From Nothophaeocryptopus gaeumannii (lineage: Eukaryota > Ascomycota > Dothideomycetes > Mycosphaerellales > Mycosphaerellaceae), in the NCBI GenBank assembly GCA_031771865.1, contig JASISA010000009.1:1364001-1428000 (forward strand): DNA of 64,000 bases. The letters run 5' to 3'. Of this stretch, positions 1 to 10,425 are shown in pieces. Each line of letters opens with the position of its first letter. Position 1 is the first letter of the stretch. The notes under the pieces are model-generated. The model searched no databases. It saw only the letters and a list, made by a program, of their open reading frames with translations, and was not told where the DNA came from. Made by a program: the position numbers and the translations under genes.

Positions 1-1467
1 AACGAGCTCTTACGCCGTCTCAGCCGTGCCGAGGACGCCATATTCTGTGGACGAGTGTTCTTCTTCCTCTTCCAGACCTTTCCACTTGGCGATAAGAGCT
101 CCGTCAACCTCAGAGGAGAGTTCCATACCGAGAACACGACCAAGTTTGATGTCTCGGAGTCGCAAACCGAGAATGCAGATGCAGAGCAGATGGAAGTCGA
201 CTCGAAGCTTGAAGAATCTACTAAAGATACGAAAGAAAGCACGCCGCAACCTGCACCTGCTGGCAAATCGGGGAGCAAAGCTGTTCCAATAAAGGCGCCA
301 CCAAAGAAGACCGTAGAGGAGAAGATCCTGTCAACCAGTGAGCTGTATCCAATCTTCTGGAGATTGCAACATGACTTCTCCGAGCCCACTCGACTCTTTG
401 AGCAGAGCAATTTTCAAGCGTTCAAGAAAGGCCTTGCCAGCACTATCGCCAAATTCAAGAAGACTCCAACCGTGGTGCAGACCAAAGCCAGCGAAGACGA
501 CAAGCGAGGTATCAAGCGCAAGCTGGACTCGGACGGGAACGAGCAGAATGACGAGGACGGACTCGTGGATAACTACAACCCGAAGTACCTCACGAGTCGC
601 GACCTTTTCGATCTCGAGCTAAGCGACCTCGCGTTTCAACGGCACATTCTGGTCCAAGCCATCATTCTGATCGATTTCCTGCTGTCTTTGACAGAGAAAG
701 CCAAGAAGCGACTCAGTGCCATCAGTACTCCCAACAAGTCGATGCTGTTGTCTTTCACACTCAGCGAAGAGGATACCAAATGGGCCATCGACACTCGTTC
801 AACCATCACATCGTACCTCAATCTGACCTCGGACGGTCGACATTACTGTCGCACAGTCGAGACTGTTCTGGCAAGGGATAAGAATTGGGTACGATGGAAG
901 GTAGAGAGCTGCCCGTCGATTGTTCGCGGACCCGTGTCGACCGAACAAGAGATCCAAGCCAGGACAGGTGCCGCGTCCTCTACCCGTCCTCGTCGCATAC
1001 CGGAGAAGTTTCAAGGAGGAATGAAGCTTGGGTTCCTTGACGAGGGGGCAGGAGGAGGTCTGGAAGCGCTCAAAGACCCAGCACGGTATACCGCACCGTC
1101 GATCGAACGCTTGGTGGACCAGGTGAAGATGGACAAGCTGGATGCAGAGATGGCCATGACAGATGAGGAGAAGGCTGAATACGACAGTGGCATCACCAAT
1201 GCAAAATGGAGGGCACTGAGGCAGGCGCGAGCGACGAACCTTGCTCTTCTGGACAAGATCGAGAGCACAAGAGATTTGGAAGAGATCTTGAACACTGCTG
1301 AGCCCCACGCTGAAAATGAGGCCGTAGAACAGAACGGTGATGATGCGGCAGGATCCGCAATTGCCATTAGTGTCACTACGGCCGAAGAGACTATAGACGC
1401 CACGGCAGTCGATTCTGAGCCTCTGCCGATAGCTGCGGAGGACAAAGTTATGGAAGGCGCGGAGTAG
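1..1467 (+). CDS. HPR1: THO complex subunit 1 (Hpr1/THOC1 family), 5' end outside window
   Basis: The frame is open from base 1 to the TAG at 1465-1467 (488 codons), so the N-terminal part lies upstream of the window. The first visible residues read NELLRRLSRAED, then FCGRVFFFLFQ and FPLGDKSSVNLRGEFH, which I recognise as the conserved core of THO complex subunit 1. THO couples RNA polymerase II transcription to mRNP packaging and export and acts in the nucleus. After a low-complexity E/K/P-rich insert (about residues 58-100), the conserved part resumes (ELYPIFWRLQHDFSEPTRLF, later WVRWKVESCPSIVRGP) and ends in an acidic tail. No intron is needed in the visible part. The long frame on the opposite strand (799-1491) is a shadow. 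The family call rests on recalled conservation; the partial 5' end is seen directly. Confidence 0.88.
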   Translation, partial: NELLRRLSRAEDAIFCGRVFFFLFQTFPLGDKSSVNLRGEFHTENTTKFDVSESQTENADAEQMEVDSKLEESTKDTKESTPQPAPAGKSGSKAVPIKAPPKKTVEEKILSTSELYPIFWRLQHDFSEPTRLFEQSNFQAFKKGLASTIAKFKKTPTVVQTKASEDDKRGIKRKLDSDGNEQNDEDGLVDNYNPKYLTSRDLFDLELSDLAFQRHILVQAIILIDFLLSLTEKAKKRLSAISTPNKSMLLSFTLSEEDTKWAIDTRSTITSYLNLTSDGRHYCRTVETVLARDKNWVRWKVESCPSIVRGPVSTEQEIQARTGAASSTRPRRIPEKFQGGMKLGFLDEGAGGGLEALKDPARYTAPSIERLVDQVKMDKLDAEMAMTDEEKAEYDSGITNAKWRALRQARATNLALLDKIESTRDLEEILNTAEPHAENEAVEQNGDDAAGSAIAISVTTAEETIDATAVDSEPLPIAAEDKVMEGAE

Positions 1468-3643
1468 TGTGCAAGCTGCGAAATGGGGCATGTATATTTG
1501 GACCTTCTCCTCTACTGCGCGCTTGTCCTTCGGGCCGCCCTCCGGTTACTCATCATCTGCTACAGTGGCTGGTCTACCGCGCCGCATCAATGGAACAGTT
1601 TTCCTCTTAGCGGCCAGTAGAGTCAGGTCTGCTTGGTAACGAATCGGTGAAGCTGGTGGCTCTCGGCGACCCCATAATTCAAATCGTGTCCCTCACTTGC
1701 ATGTCAGCCACAGGGACTGTTAGCCCAGCCAAGCGATGCTGCCTCCACAGCTTCGAACTGCCACTTGGGCGCCATTGGGCTGAGCAGCAATATATTTTCA
1801 GCAGCACTTATCTGTGGCTGGTGTTTCGGTGTCAGTCGGTCAAGAAGGCCGTACGGCAGACTGGGTTTCATCTTCGTGATCGCTTTCGCCGATTCAATAG
1901 CTCTTCTCTATAATGACCCGGCAGAGAGCCACCCGCAAAACGGCAGATAGTCCCAGTTGCAACTACCGACCTATTTCGCCGAGAGAGGTTCACTACATGT
2001 ACGAAGTAGGCAGTATATCGATAAAGACGTTGTGAAGGAGGCTCAAAGGAAAGCCGGGGTCGTTGTAGGTTCGTCGATCAGGCTAACGTGGTAGATTCTC
2101 GGAGCAAAGCTTCAGATTGGGAGAGAAGTAACTGTCTCTCCAAAAACTTGTTTGAGCGATGCATCTCACTTTGTATTGCCGACCGACTCATGCTTGACAT
2201 TTGATGTGCATCGTGCGAGGGTGTACTTCTCTCGATCAAGGTATTGGAAGACACCTCGTAATTGATCTCGCGTATTTGACAGCGGTCTTGGCATCGTTCT
2301 TTAAATCAAGCTTCTTTTTTAGAGCATTCCAAGCAACCGGGTTGACAGCTGACCGCTCGCGCCACGGTCATTGCGGCAATGCGGGAAATCTGATATTTTC
2401 TTTTGGGGAAGTTGGACAGTCGACATTCGGTAAGGCTTCTTCTCGTGCACGTATACTGGTCCGTCATGGCATACAAACTTGGTTCTGTGATGTGAATTGA
2501 TAAGGACGTTTCGCAGTTGGCAAGCTAGAAATAGCTGGCACTTCGCAGAAGCTCTGGATTTAGGCTGAATCGAATGGTGGTAAAAAAGCTTCGTCACAGA
2601 TCTTTGCTTTTCGACGCGGACCATGACTTGCCCAGATCAAGCCACCCGCGACGCGACTGGGTTGGTTGCGCGATGCCGGAGTGTTAGGTTCGCGAGCCGA
2701 CGGCTATTCTGACGTTTGGCGGGCAATCTATCGAACGGTCGCTTAGCCCAACTGGACTATCGAATGGACTATAGGATGTACCCGCCTCTCAAAGGAAGGT
2801 GAGGACCTTTCTGCCAGCCTGCAGCAGGAAGCACTCTCTCTCTCTCTACTGTTTCAGATATTTGTCAAAAGGATTCTGCAAGATGCAGACGTCATGGCCT
2901 GCAGCAACTGATATCAATGATGATGAAGATGACCTTCTTTCCTGATTATTACTGTTATTCCCGACTGGAAGCAATTGACGCAAGTCAAAGTACACTTCAG
3001 CCGATCTGCCTCTGCAGGCCATGTGTCGAGCCAGGATGCTCGGTTCTGCGCGCAAAAGGTGTGCGCCTCTGCCGTGGACGACGCACCAGCGAGCATGTAC
3101 GGCGTCTGTTGAACGTTCAGTGCTTTACCGAAGCGCGACGGTTTCCTCGACCTTCCAAATCACCGCAAAGAAGCCACCCGGTAGAACGATCAGGCAGTTC
3201 CTGTCGTTGTCTTCCCAGAGTTGCGGTTGTAGAAGTTCGGTCAGAGGATCCGCTGACCTCGACTGCCACGAAGTGATGCTGGATAGGCTTTGCGGTTGCT
3301 TCGACCAAAGCTACGTCGTGCAGAATTGATCGTACCTGCTCGCTTGGACACCAGCAGGCGCACAGGTGTTTCGAGAAGTTCGACGAGTGTTCGTGAAGGT
3401 CGCACAGGAGGCTCTCGAAGACGCATAGAAGCGGTAGACAAGCCCTGTCGGCGGGTGAGTACAGACTCACAGCAGGTCATAGAACGCTTAACGCATTACC
3501 TCCGCCCGCCAAGCCCGGCGTGCGCGCGACGCGTTTGTATGTAGATTTGGTAGCAAACCGTCGGATTGCTGCCCACAGCTCGGGATTGTCGTATATTGTC
3601 GTCGTAATATCGTCTATACCATCTTTTTGAGGTGTTGTTCGCT
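1468..3643. other. Intergenic region without a recognisable gene
   Basis: About 2.2 kb of ordinary mixed-composition DNA. It lacks the TA-rich RIP look that begins near 3850. Only short, compositionally unremarkable open frames occur on either strand, and none has a motif I recognise. A short (TC)n run lies at 2831-2848. It should hold the 3' UTR of the THO gene. Confidence 0.5.
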
Positions 3644-5235
3644 ATGCCGCCTATTCCTGCGTCCTCGAGCCCTGCTAAGTCACTCGCGCCGTTACTACTG
3701 CGATATCCGAGCCAGGCTCCTAGCCTTCGACGATCGCTACGTAAGAATCCGCCGTCTTCGAGTACTGCTGCTGCCGCTGCCGGATTGTTGGAGTTTGCGG
3801 CGAAGGAGGTAGTAAGGGAGGAGGTGAAAGAGGACGCGCTAAAGGAGCCTATTGCGAAGAATTAGTATACACTAGTAACTGCCGCGAAGGAGGCTATCGC
3901 TCAGCTACTACCTTCTCGCTAGTCCACGCGTGCGAGGACGCCGTCCTTAAAGCTGCTGGCTACGCCGTCTTATCTATAGTTAAGTAGTAAGAAGAAGACG
4001 CCGCGTAAGGGGAAGGAGTTGCTAGTCGAGTTCACGCTACCCAAGCTAGTTGAGAAGCCGGATCTATCTATCGTAATAGAGGAGGTAGAGGATGAAGATA
4101 CGCCCTTCTTTTATCTAGCGAAAGATAATGTATTTAGTAACAATAACGGCGAGCCGCTCCCTAGTTAAACTAGCTATTCTAATGCGATGCCGATAGAGCA
4201 AGAGGGTAGACAGCTACCGGATAATAATAATAAGGCGTCTTTAGAGGTTAATAATAAAGGTATTATCGAAGATAAAGAAGCTAGACGCACTGTACACGAG
4301 GTACGTTAACGCGATATTACACGTAAGGAGGTAGCTATACTCGAAGCCCGTTGTACCTAGGATTTAAAGAAACGCAAGGCCGCTATAGGGGTATAATAGA
4401 AGTAGCTTAATACTAAATATTAAGTAGCTAAGATCCTTAAGCCTACTATCGATAAACTTGAAGCCTAGTTAGCGAAAGGAGCGCGTATTATTACTCTAAG
4501 AGGCCTAGAGTTATTAGGTACGCCTAGGTCGAAAGGGAAGAAGCGTGTAGCTACTATACTATAATCTAGACGTTCTAATACTAAAATACCTAAGATAGGC
4601 AAGTTAGACCTTATAGATAGTAACTAGGACTATTATTTAGTATTAAGGAACGACCTCTTCGAGTTTAATATTAAGATCTATATAAAATAAGGTAATCGAG
4701 AGCTTACTAGCGATATATAGTATTTTACCTAGTTGAATAAAGACGATTTATATTATAAGGTTAAGGATTAGCTTCTCGCGACCTCTACTACCCTAGGAGT
4801 TATTATAAAATACGTATAAGTTAAGGTAAAATAGGGTACGGCGAAGGGATTAGATATCTACGCGTTTCTACTTAGTAACCTTATATAATAGTAGAATAAT
4901 ATCCTCGAGAGATTAAAGTAATTCGCTAAGAGAGAAAGGAAGGATCTTTAGATATTAGTAATTATAGAGATAGTAGGTACTAAACTAGCTCTAACTCTAG
5001 GCTCTAATATAGTAGGTACTATAAGAAAGACTACTACTATAGTCTAATCTACTAAGATAGACTAATAGCGACTTCTACTTAAAGGATCTAGTAACTTCGC
5101 TATAGGTATTACCAAGCGCTAGCCTTACTATAATCCTTACTATTACAATAATCGTTCTAGTACCCTATACCTCGTAGATAGTAAGAACGACTATATTCAT
5201 TACTATTCTATATCTAAGGACTTCCTTATAAGATA
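3644..5235 (+). pseudogene. RIP-degraded open frame of an unidentified repeat
   Basis: Read from the ATG at 3644, one frame runs about 1.6 kb to the LINE border. The only interruptions are TAA and TAG, with no TGA in my reading. That is what CpA-to-TpA mutation does to CAA/CAG (Gln) and TGG (Trp) codons. The first 70 codons are still intact: a Pro/Ser/Ala-rich start followed by a Glu/Lys-rich stretch. The degraded remainder is rich in Lys, Glu and Asn and ends in a Tyr/Asn-rich segment. I cannot assign a family. A retroelement Gag is possible, but I see no intact CCHC knuckle. The frame is cut at its 3' end by LINE copy A. What is seen is the frame and the stop pattern; that it belongs to a mobile element is inferred from RIP. 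Confidence 0.55.
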
Positions 5236-5418
5236 GGTAATGCTCAGAGGCTCGAACGAATTTGGGGAGGCGGCATTACCAAAACCTCAGAACATACGGA
5301 ACCTATCAAGGCAATACACGCATCCAAAGCACGGCTACACGCCGCTGTTGGCGGGTGCGCAGTCAGCGCTCGAAAATACTGATTCTCAGCATTAGAAGAA
5401 GAGAATTCTCTGCCAAGC

Positions 5419-6963
5419 ATGGCCAGTGCACAAGGCTGTGCTGCCTCAGGCACAGACAACGGACTAGAGCCATTTCAAGAGGTTACTGAAGAAACTACTA
5501 CAGGCAGAGATACAGGGAGTATCAATCTAGCTTCCTACCCAACCTCCCAAGAGAAGGGGTATAGAGAGAAGAACGCAGCAGTAAACAAGAACCAGCAGGG
5601 TCCCCTCTCACCTTGGGAGGCCCTGAAAGAGATTCAGAATGAGGCAGCTGAACTGATGCATCAGAGTCAACACTCCTCCCTCCAACTAGAGAGGGCAATC
5701 CAGATGATTCTGGATATGATTCACTCAACTGCAGCGCGGACCACGAAGCGCACCAACCAGGAAGCCACTCTGGAATCTATCCAACGGAGTATTACACAGA
5801 TTCAGAAGAAGATAGAGCAGAGTCCAGGACCAAAGACAACCTGGGCTACAGTCGCAGCCCAACAGCCAGCCCAGCTGTCTAGCATCAAAGCACAAAGAGC
5901 TGCGTGCTCCTCAAGATTCACGTAGACAACGAAGCGACTAGGGCTGAGCTTAGGGATGCTGAAGCTACCCGGATTGTTTCGCGTTTTACTGCAGAAGGAG
6001 GGAACTGGGCACATGTAGTCGCAGTCAAGAAGGTCCCCGATGGACTAGTTCTCACGACTACGGACCCTGCAGCAAGGAACCGAATGGCGGCAGACACCCA
6101 AGGCCTAGGCAAGGTCTTGAAGGAGGCAAGAATAGCACAGAAAACCTTCCCAGTCCAAGTCCACTTTGTTACAGTTGCAGGAAACGACCCTACTACACAG
6201 CGGATCCAGTCAATTGAGGAAGACAACAAGCGGCTAATACCCGGAATCCAAGTACAGAATGCCTGGTGGAAGGGCCAGAAAGCTATAGCAACGGGAACAA
6301 AGAAACAGAGCACTCTAGTAGTCGAACTGAAGACGGTGGAAGCTGCCAGAGCTGCGGTAGAGAAGGGCATTATCATCTCCGGAGTGCTCCACGACACTGA
6401 AGAATGGGACCACCAATGGACAATAACACAGTGCTTCAACTGCCAAAGATATGGCCATATCGGCACAAGGTGCACAAACGGTACGGTGTGTGCAAGGTGT
6501 GGAGGAAGCCATAACATAAGAGAATGTGCGCACGAGAAGCTTGCAGAGGCAGACCGATCAAAGCACAGTAAATGCGGAAATTGCAGTCAGAACCACCCAG
6601 CTTGGCACTATATGTGCTCAAAGAGACAAGCAATCAGGACAAGATTCAGAGCATGAAGAAGATAGGGCGAGCTACATGGCTAAGCTAACCTACAGTACTC
6701 CTAGCTCTACTTCTCCTCTGCCTTCCCCTCCTCTACAGCAAGGAGCGAATGGGGAGGGAGAGGACCAAACAGCTACCCGGACAAGCCGCGAATATGTCCT
6801 AGGCAGGAGGCCAATAGGAACAGCAGTAGAGAAGCGAACACTACAGAGGTTTGGGAGGCCAGTTGGGGCGGTGAACAGGGCTAAGACCATTGTACCGGAG
6901 CAAGGACAAGGGTCAATCCGACGAGCAATACAGCGGGATCAACCACCAGCTAGTACCCAATGA
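5419..6963 (+). CDS. LINE ORF1 protein (Gag-like, three CCHC-type knuckles), frameshifted
   Basis: Nucleic-acid-binding ORF1 of the LINE, about 515 codons from the ATG at 5419 to the TGA at 6961-6963. The N-terminal half (5419-5925) is Gln/Ser-rich with a likely coiled coil. The reading then shifts to the frame of 5904-6656, which carries three zinc knuckles in a row near 6433-6620 (CFNCQRYGHIGTRC, CARCGGSHNIREC, CGNCSQNHPAWHYMC). A further shift near 6630-6665 leads into a Pro/Ser/Arg-rich tail ending at 6963. The shift at 6630-6665 coincides with single A and G losses absent from copies B and C, so it may be a sequence error. The break near 5895-5925 is shared with copy C and is therefore older or real. 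The stop overlaps the ORF2 start as ATGA. Confidence 0.8.
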
Positions 6964-9900
6964 ACACACAACCGACACTAAGTATACTGCAGGCAAACGT
7001 ACGGAAATCACAGGCTACCCACCGGCAGCTACTCGATGACAGCCAGAAAGACATTCTCGCTATCCAGGAGCCATACACTAACCCAAGCAATGGAAGAACA
7101 GTCACACATCCGAAGTACTATACTGTTGCAGGGGAAGACAAAGACAGGAGAGTCGTATTCTACGTCCATAAGAAGTACAGCCTATCCGAATGGTCGCACC
7201 GGATTATGAGTAATCAGAAGATCCTAATCTCACTACAAACGACAATAGAACTGTACACCTCCATGACATCTATAACTGGGATGCGAGGCTTACAGTGGAG
7301 GAGCTTTTAGAAGGTATTGAGGAACCGGGAGAACACGTTCTAGTTGGAGACTTCAATCTTCACCACCGTTGGTGGGGAGGACCGTTAGTACCACAGGAGG
7401 ATCTTAGAGCAAGAGAGCTACGAGAGGCGTGTCGAGACACGCTATACCTAGCGACACCCCTAGGCCTTGCTACCTGGAGAAAGACACCACAGTCCCAAAC
7501 TGGGACGACGATAGACCTTACTCTTGCAACAGAGGAGATATCAAAGAGGATAACAGCATGTCAGCCAGGCAAGGAAGACATTGACTCTGATCATATCAGC
7601 ATAGAGACAACTATTAACATAGGGATACAGGAGGAGACGAGAACAAGATGGATGTGGAAGGACACTAACTGGGAGGAGTTCAGAGAGACGCTCCAAAAGC
7701 TCCTACCTACAGCCGAAGGGATGACAACAAAGGAGGATATAGATAGCACCGTGAGTGATCTCAGCAATGCTCTACAAAAAGACAAGGGACCTTGTTGTCC
7801 GGCGTAAAACATATCGGCCGCCAGATCCAAGGAGTGTGCCGGTGGTACTACATGCGATTCAGGAGGCTCGGCAGGCAAGACGGCATGCACAATGGACAGG
7901 AGCGAGGAGCACTGGAAGGAGTGGAGGGCACGAAACCAGAGAAAAAGAGAACTATCCAGACAGAGAAAAGGAAACAGTGGAGGACCGCGGTTCACAAAAC
8001 CGCTAGCGAGCCACAGGAATGTGGAAGCTGGCTAAGTGGGCAAAGAACAGCGATAGCCCTATTCGACCTCCCCAGATGCCTACACTAACACACAATAACG
8101 ATCAGTTCACGACGGACAGTGCGAAAACAGAGATCCTACGGACAGCCCTTTTCCCAATGCCAGAGCCCGCAGACACATCAGATATCGAGAGCACCACATA
8201 CCCAGAACCTGTCAATATAGCATGCGAAATTACAGAAGAGGAGGTACGAAAAGTAGTCCAAAGACTGCCGAACGACAAGGCTCCCGGCCTCGACGAGATA
8301 CCAAACAGATGCATTAAGAAGTGCCTAGCTCAGCTACTCCCTATCCTCCAACGCATCTTCCAACAGTGTGTTTCAATTGGCTACCACCCAGCCCAGTTTC
8401 GGAAAGCTAGGACGATTATGCTACAGAAGGCGGGTAAAGACTCATCTACTCCAAAGGGATGGAGGCCTATTGCCCTTCTATCGTGCATTGGCAAGATACT
8501 AGAAGCAATAGTTGCACGGAAAATAGGACAGGCTGTACGGGAACATAAGTTGCTTCCTCAAAACCAAATGGCGCAAGCGGGTAGATCGACCGGAGACGCA
8601 CTACGGTACATCCTTCAAAGCGTTCAGACTGCGTGGAAGAAAGGCAAGGTGGCCTCGGTGTTATCACTTGACATGACAGGAGCGTTTGACAAAGTCAATC
8701 ACGAACGGTTAATCCACAACCTACGGTGCAGGAGGATTCCATACTGGATTACAGCTTTTGTAGCGTCATTCCTGAAGGACAGAGAGACAACAATCGCTAT
8801 CCCCGGATACGAGTCACCGGCAGCACGAGTGGCATGCGGAATCCCACAAGGAAGCACCATCTCACCTATCCTGTTCCTCTTCTTTACAGCCTCCCTCCTA
8901 GAAGGAATGGAATACACCGAAGCAGTTGGGTTTGCAGATGATACATACCTCATTGCAGTGTCAAATTCGACAAGAGGTACATGCGAGGCACTAGAAAAGG
9001 ACCACAACAGCTGTCTACAATGGGCCTCAAGACATGGAGCTAAGTTCGCCCCTGAGAAATACAAAGTCATGCACTTTACAAGTTGGGGCACAAGGAGCAC
9101 ATCCGAATCCCAGAGAACACCCAACATCCCGTCGCTCCAGAGTGGCCCAGAGGACACAATGAGGGTCCTAGGAGTAATCGTTGATAAGAGACTCAAGTGG
9201 CACGCACAGATAGAGAATACCCTTACAAAAGCAAAACGGCTAGAAGCTGCACTACGACGGATTACTGCTGCTACGTGGGGCGCCACGGTAGAGACAGCCC
9301 GTAAGCTATATATCTCAATGATCAGGCCAGCAGTAATGCACGGGAGCGAGGTATGGATGGCAGGAAAGGAGACTGGAATCTCAAAAATGCTCCAACAAAA
9401 GCTACGGGTAATGCAGAATAGATTCCTACGGATAATCCTTGGGGCCTACCGAGCTACACCAACGCGACTGTTACACAAAGAACTCCAGATCGAAGACATT
9501 ACCGAGTATGGGAAGAGAACTGCTATAGCTGCAATGGCTGCGCAGAGGCAGAGGCCGGATATACACCAGGCCATGCAAGAGCTGAAGGGGCGGATCCTAC
9601 TAAAGTGCGGACAACTTGGGGCATATAGCAGACGCATGAGAAAACCATACAGCTCGCCACTAGAGCAGACAGACGAGCAGGCTACTATCCTACGGTCCCA
9701 GCTCTCTCACATAGACAGAGCAGATCCAAAGAAGACTCGGAAAGCAACATGGACTATCCTCCAGGGCCAGTATGAGCGGGACGAGTCACAGAAGTGGGAC
9801 AATGCTAGGCGCGAAGGAATCCTCCCACTCGCGTTCAGGACTCCATGGAACACCAATACCCGGGAGCTTTATCGAGGGCTTAGCAAAGCCCAGGCCGCGA

Positions 9901-10211
9901 TAGTGTTCCAGATACGGTCAGAGACAATTGGCCTTCCTCACTTCCTCCACAAGGTTGGGGTGCCCGACACTAGCCCCTACTGCGAATGTGGAGATAGAGG
10001 GACAGCTCGACACTACCTTGCCTACTGTACAAACATGCGAGAGAGTAGAAGGGAACTCATCTTAGCCACTAGATGCCAGGACGCGAGAAGATGGCTTACT
10101 GAGTTTCCTAGACAAACCGCAGCGTGGGCAATAAGGTATCTCCCCATAGGACAATTCGAGTGGACCCTCAAACATCTCCCAGAGCAGGCCGGAGATCTCG
10201 AACCCAAGTAA
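6960..10211 (+). CDS. LINE ORF2 polyprotein: AP-like endonuclease and reverse transcriptase, frameshifted
   Basis: About 1,080 codons from the ATG at 6960 (overlapping the ORF1 stop) to the TAA at 10209-10211. The N-terminal endonuclease/exonuclease/phosphatase domain (6960-7790) shows ILQANVR, the catalytic-Glu motif IQEPYT, GDFNLHHRWW and the terminal SDH motif. The reverse transcriptase follows from about 8230: DKAPGLDEIPN, ALDMTGAFD-type LSLDMTGAFDKVNH, GIPQGSTISP and the catalytic FADD at 8931-8942. The C-terminal part (9980-10060) has a CxC...HxxxxC zinc-binding motif. I see no RNase H domain between RT and the C-terminus. Single-base homopolymer differences from copy B near 7250, 7780 and 7900-8030 break the frame, while 8019-10211 is one clean frame of 730 codons. 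The enzyme would nick target DNA and prime cDNA synthesis in the nucleus. Confidence 0.85.
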
Positions 10212-10425
10212 GGAGGATGATGTTGACTCTGGCGTGTCAGCCAGCTGCCTACGGGCAAACATATTGGTTCTATAGTACCTAAGATGCAGTAGGGTGTAAG
10301 GCATAACAGAGAAGGGAGGAAGTTTTACGCTGTAGGCACTTTCTACAGGGTTTTCTTTTACAACATGTAGATATGCTAGAAGGGGCACGGCCTGTAGCTA
10401 GCTCGAATACATTTATTATTATTAT

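Larger units (their letters stand above)
5257..10425 (+). mobile_element. Non-LTR retrotransposon (LINE, Tad/I-like), copy A, not RIP-mutated
   Basis: Apparently full-length LINE with a 5' leader (5257-5418), ORF1 with zinc knuckles (5419-6963), ORF2 with endonuclease and reverse transcriptase (6960-10211), a roughly 200-bp 3' UTR and a short (ATT)n tail ending near 10425. The 5' boundary is placed where copies A, C (41401) and D (63898) start to agree (CGAATTTGGGG). It is almost identical to copy C over 5.2 kb. The few base substitutions are outnumbered by single-base length differences in homopolymers. It shows none of the CA-to-TA change seen in copy B, so it is young. Its tail abuts the truncated 5' end of copy B directly. 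I found no clear target-site duplication for this copy. A trinucleotide tail rather than poly(A) is known from I-factor-like LINEs. Confidence 0.88.

Noticed and set aside
799..1491. 230-codon minus-strand frame
   Set aside because: Antisense shadow of the THO subunit 1 gene, no motif.
3850..5240. TA-rich tracts as centromeric or mitochondrial DNA
   Set aside because: The AT bias is specific to CpA-to-TpA and ends at element borders, so RIP explains it. No mitochondrial genes are seen.
5918..6517. 199-codon minus-strand frame in the LINE (also at 42334-42657)
   Set aside because: Antisense of ORF1 zinc-knuckle coding sequence. Repeated in copy C only because the LINE is repeated.
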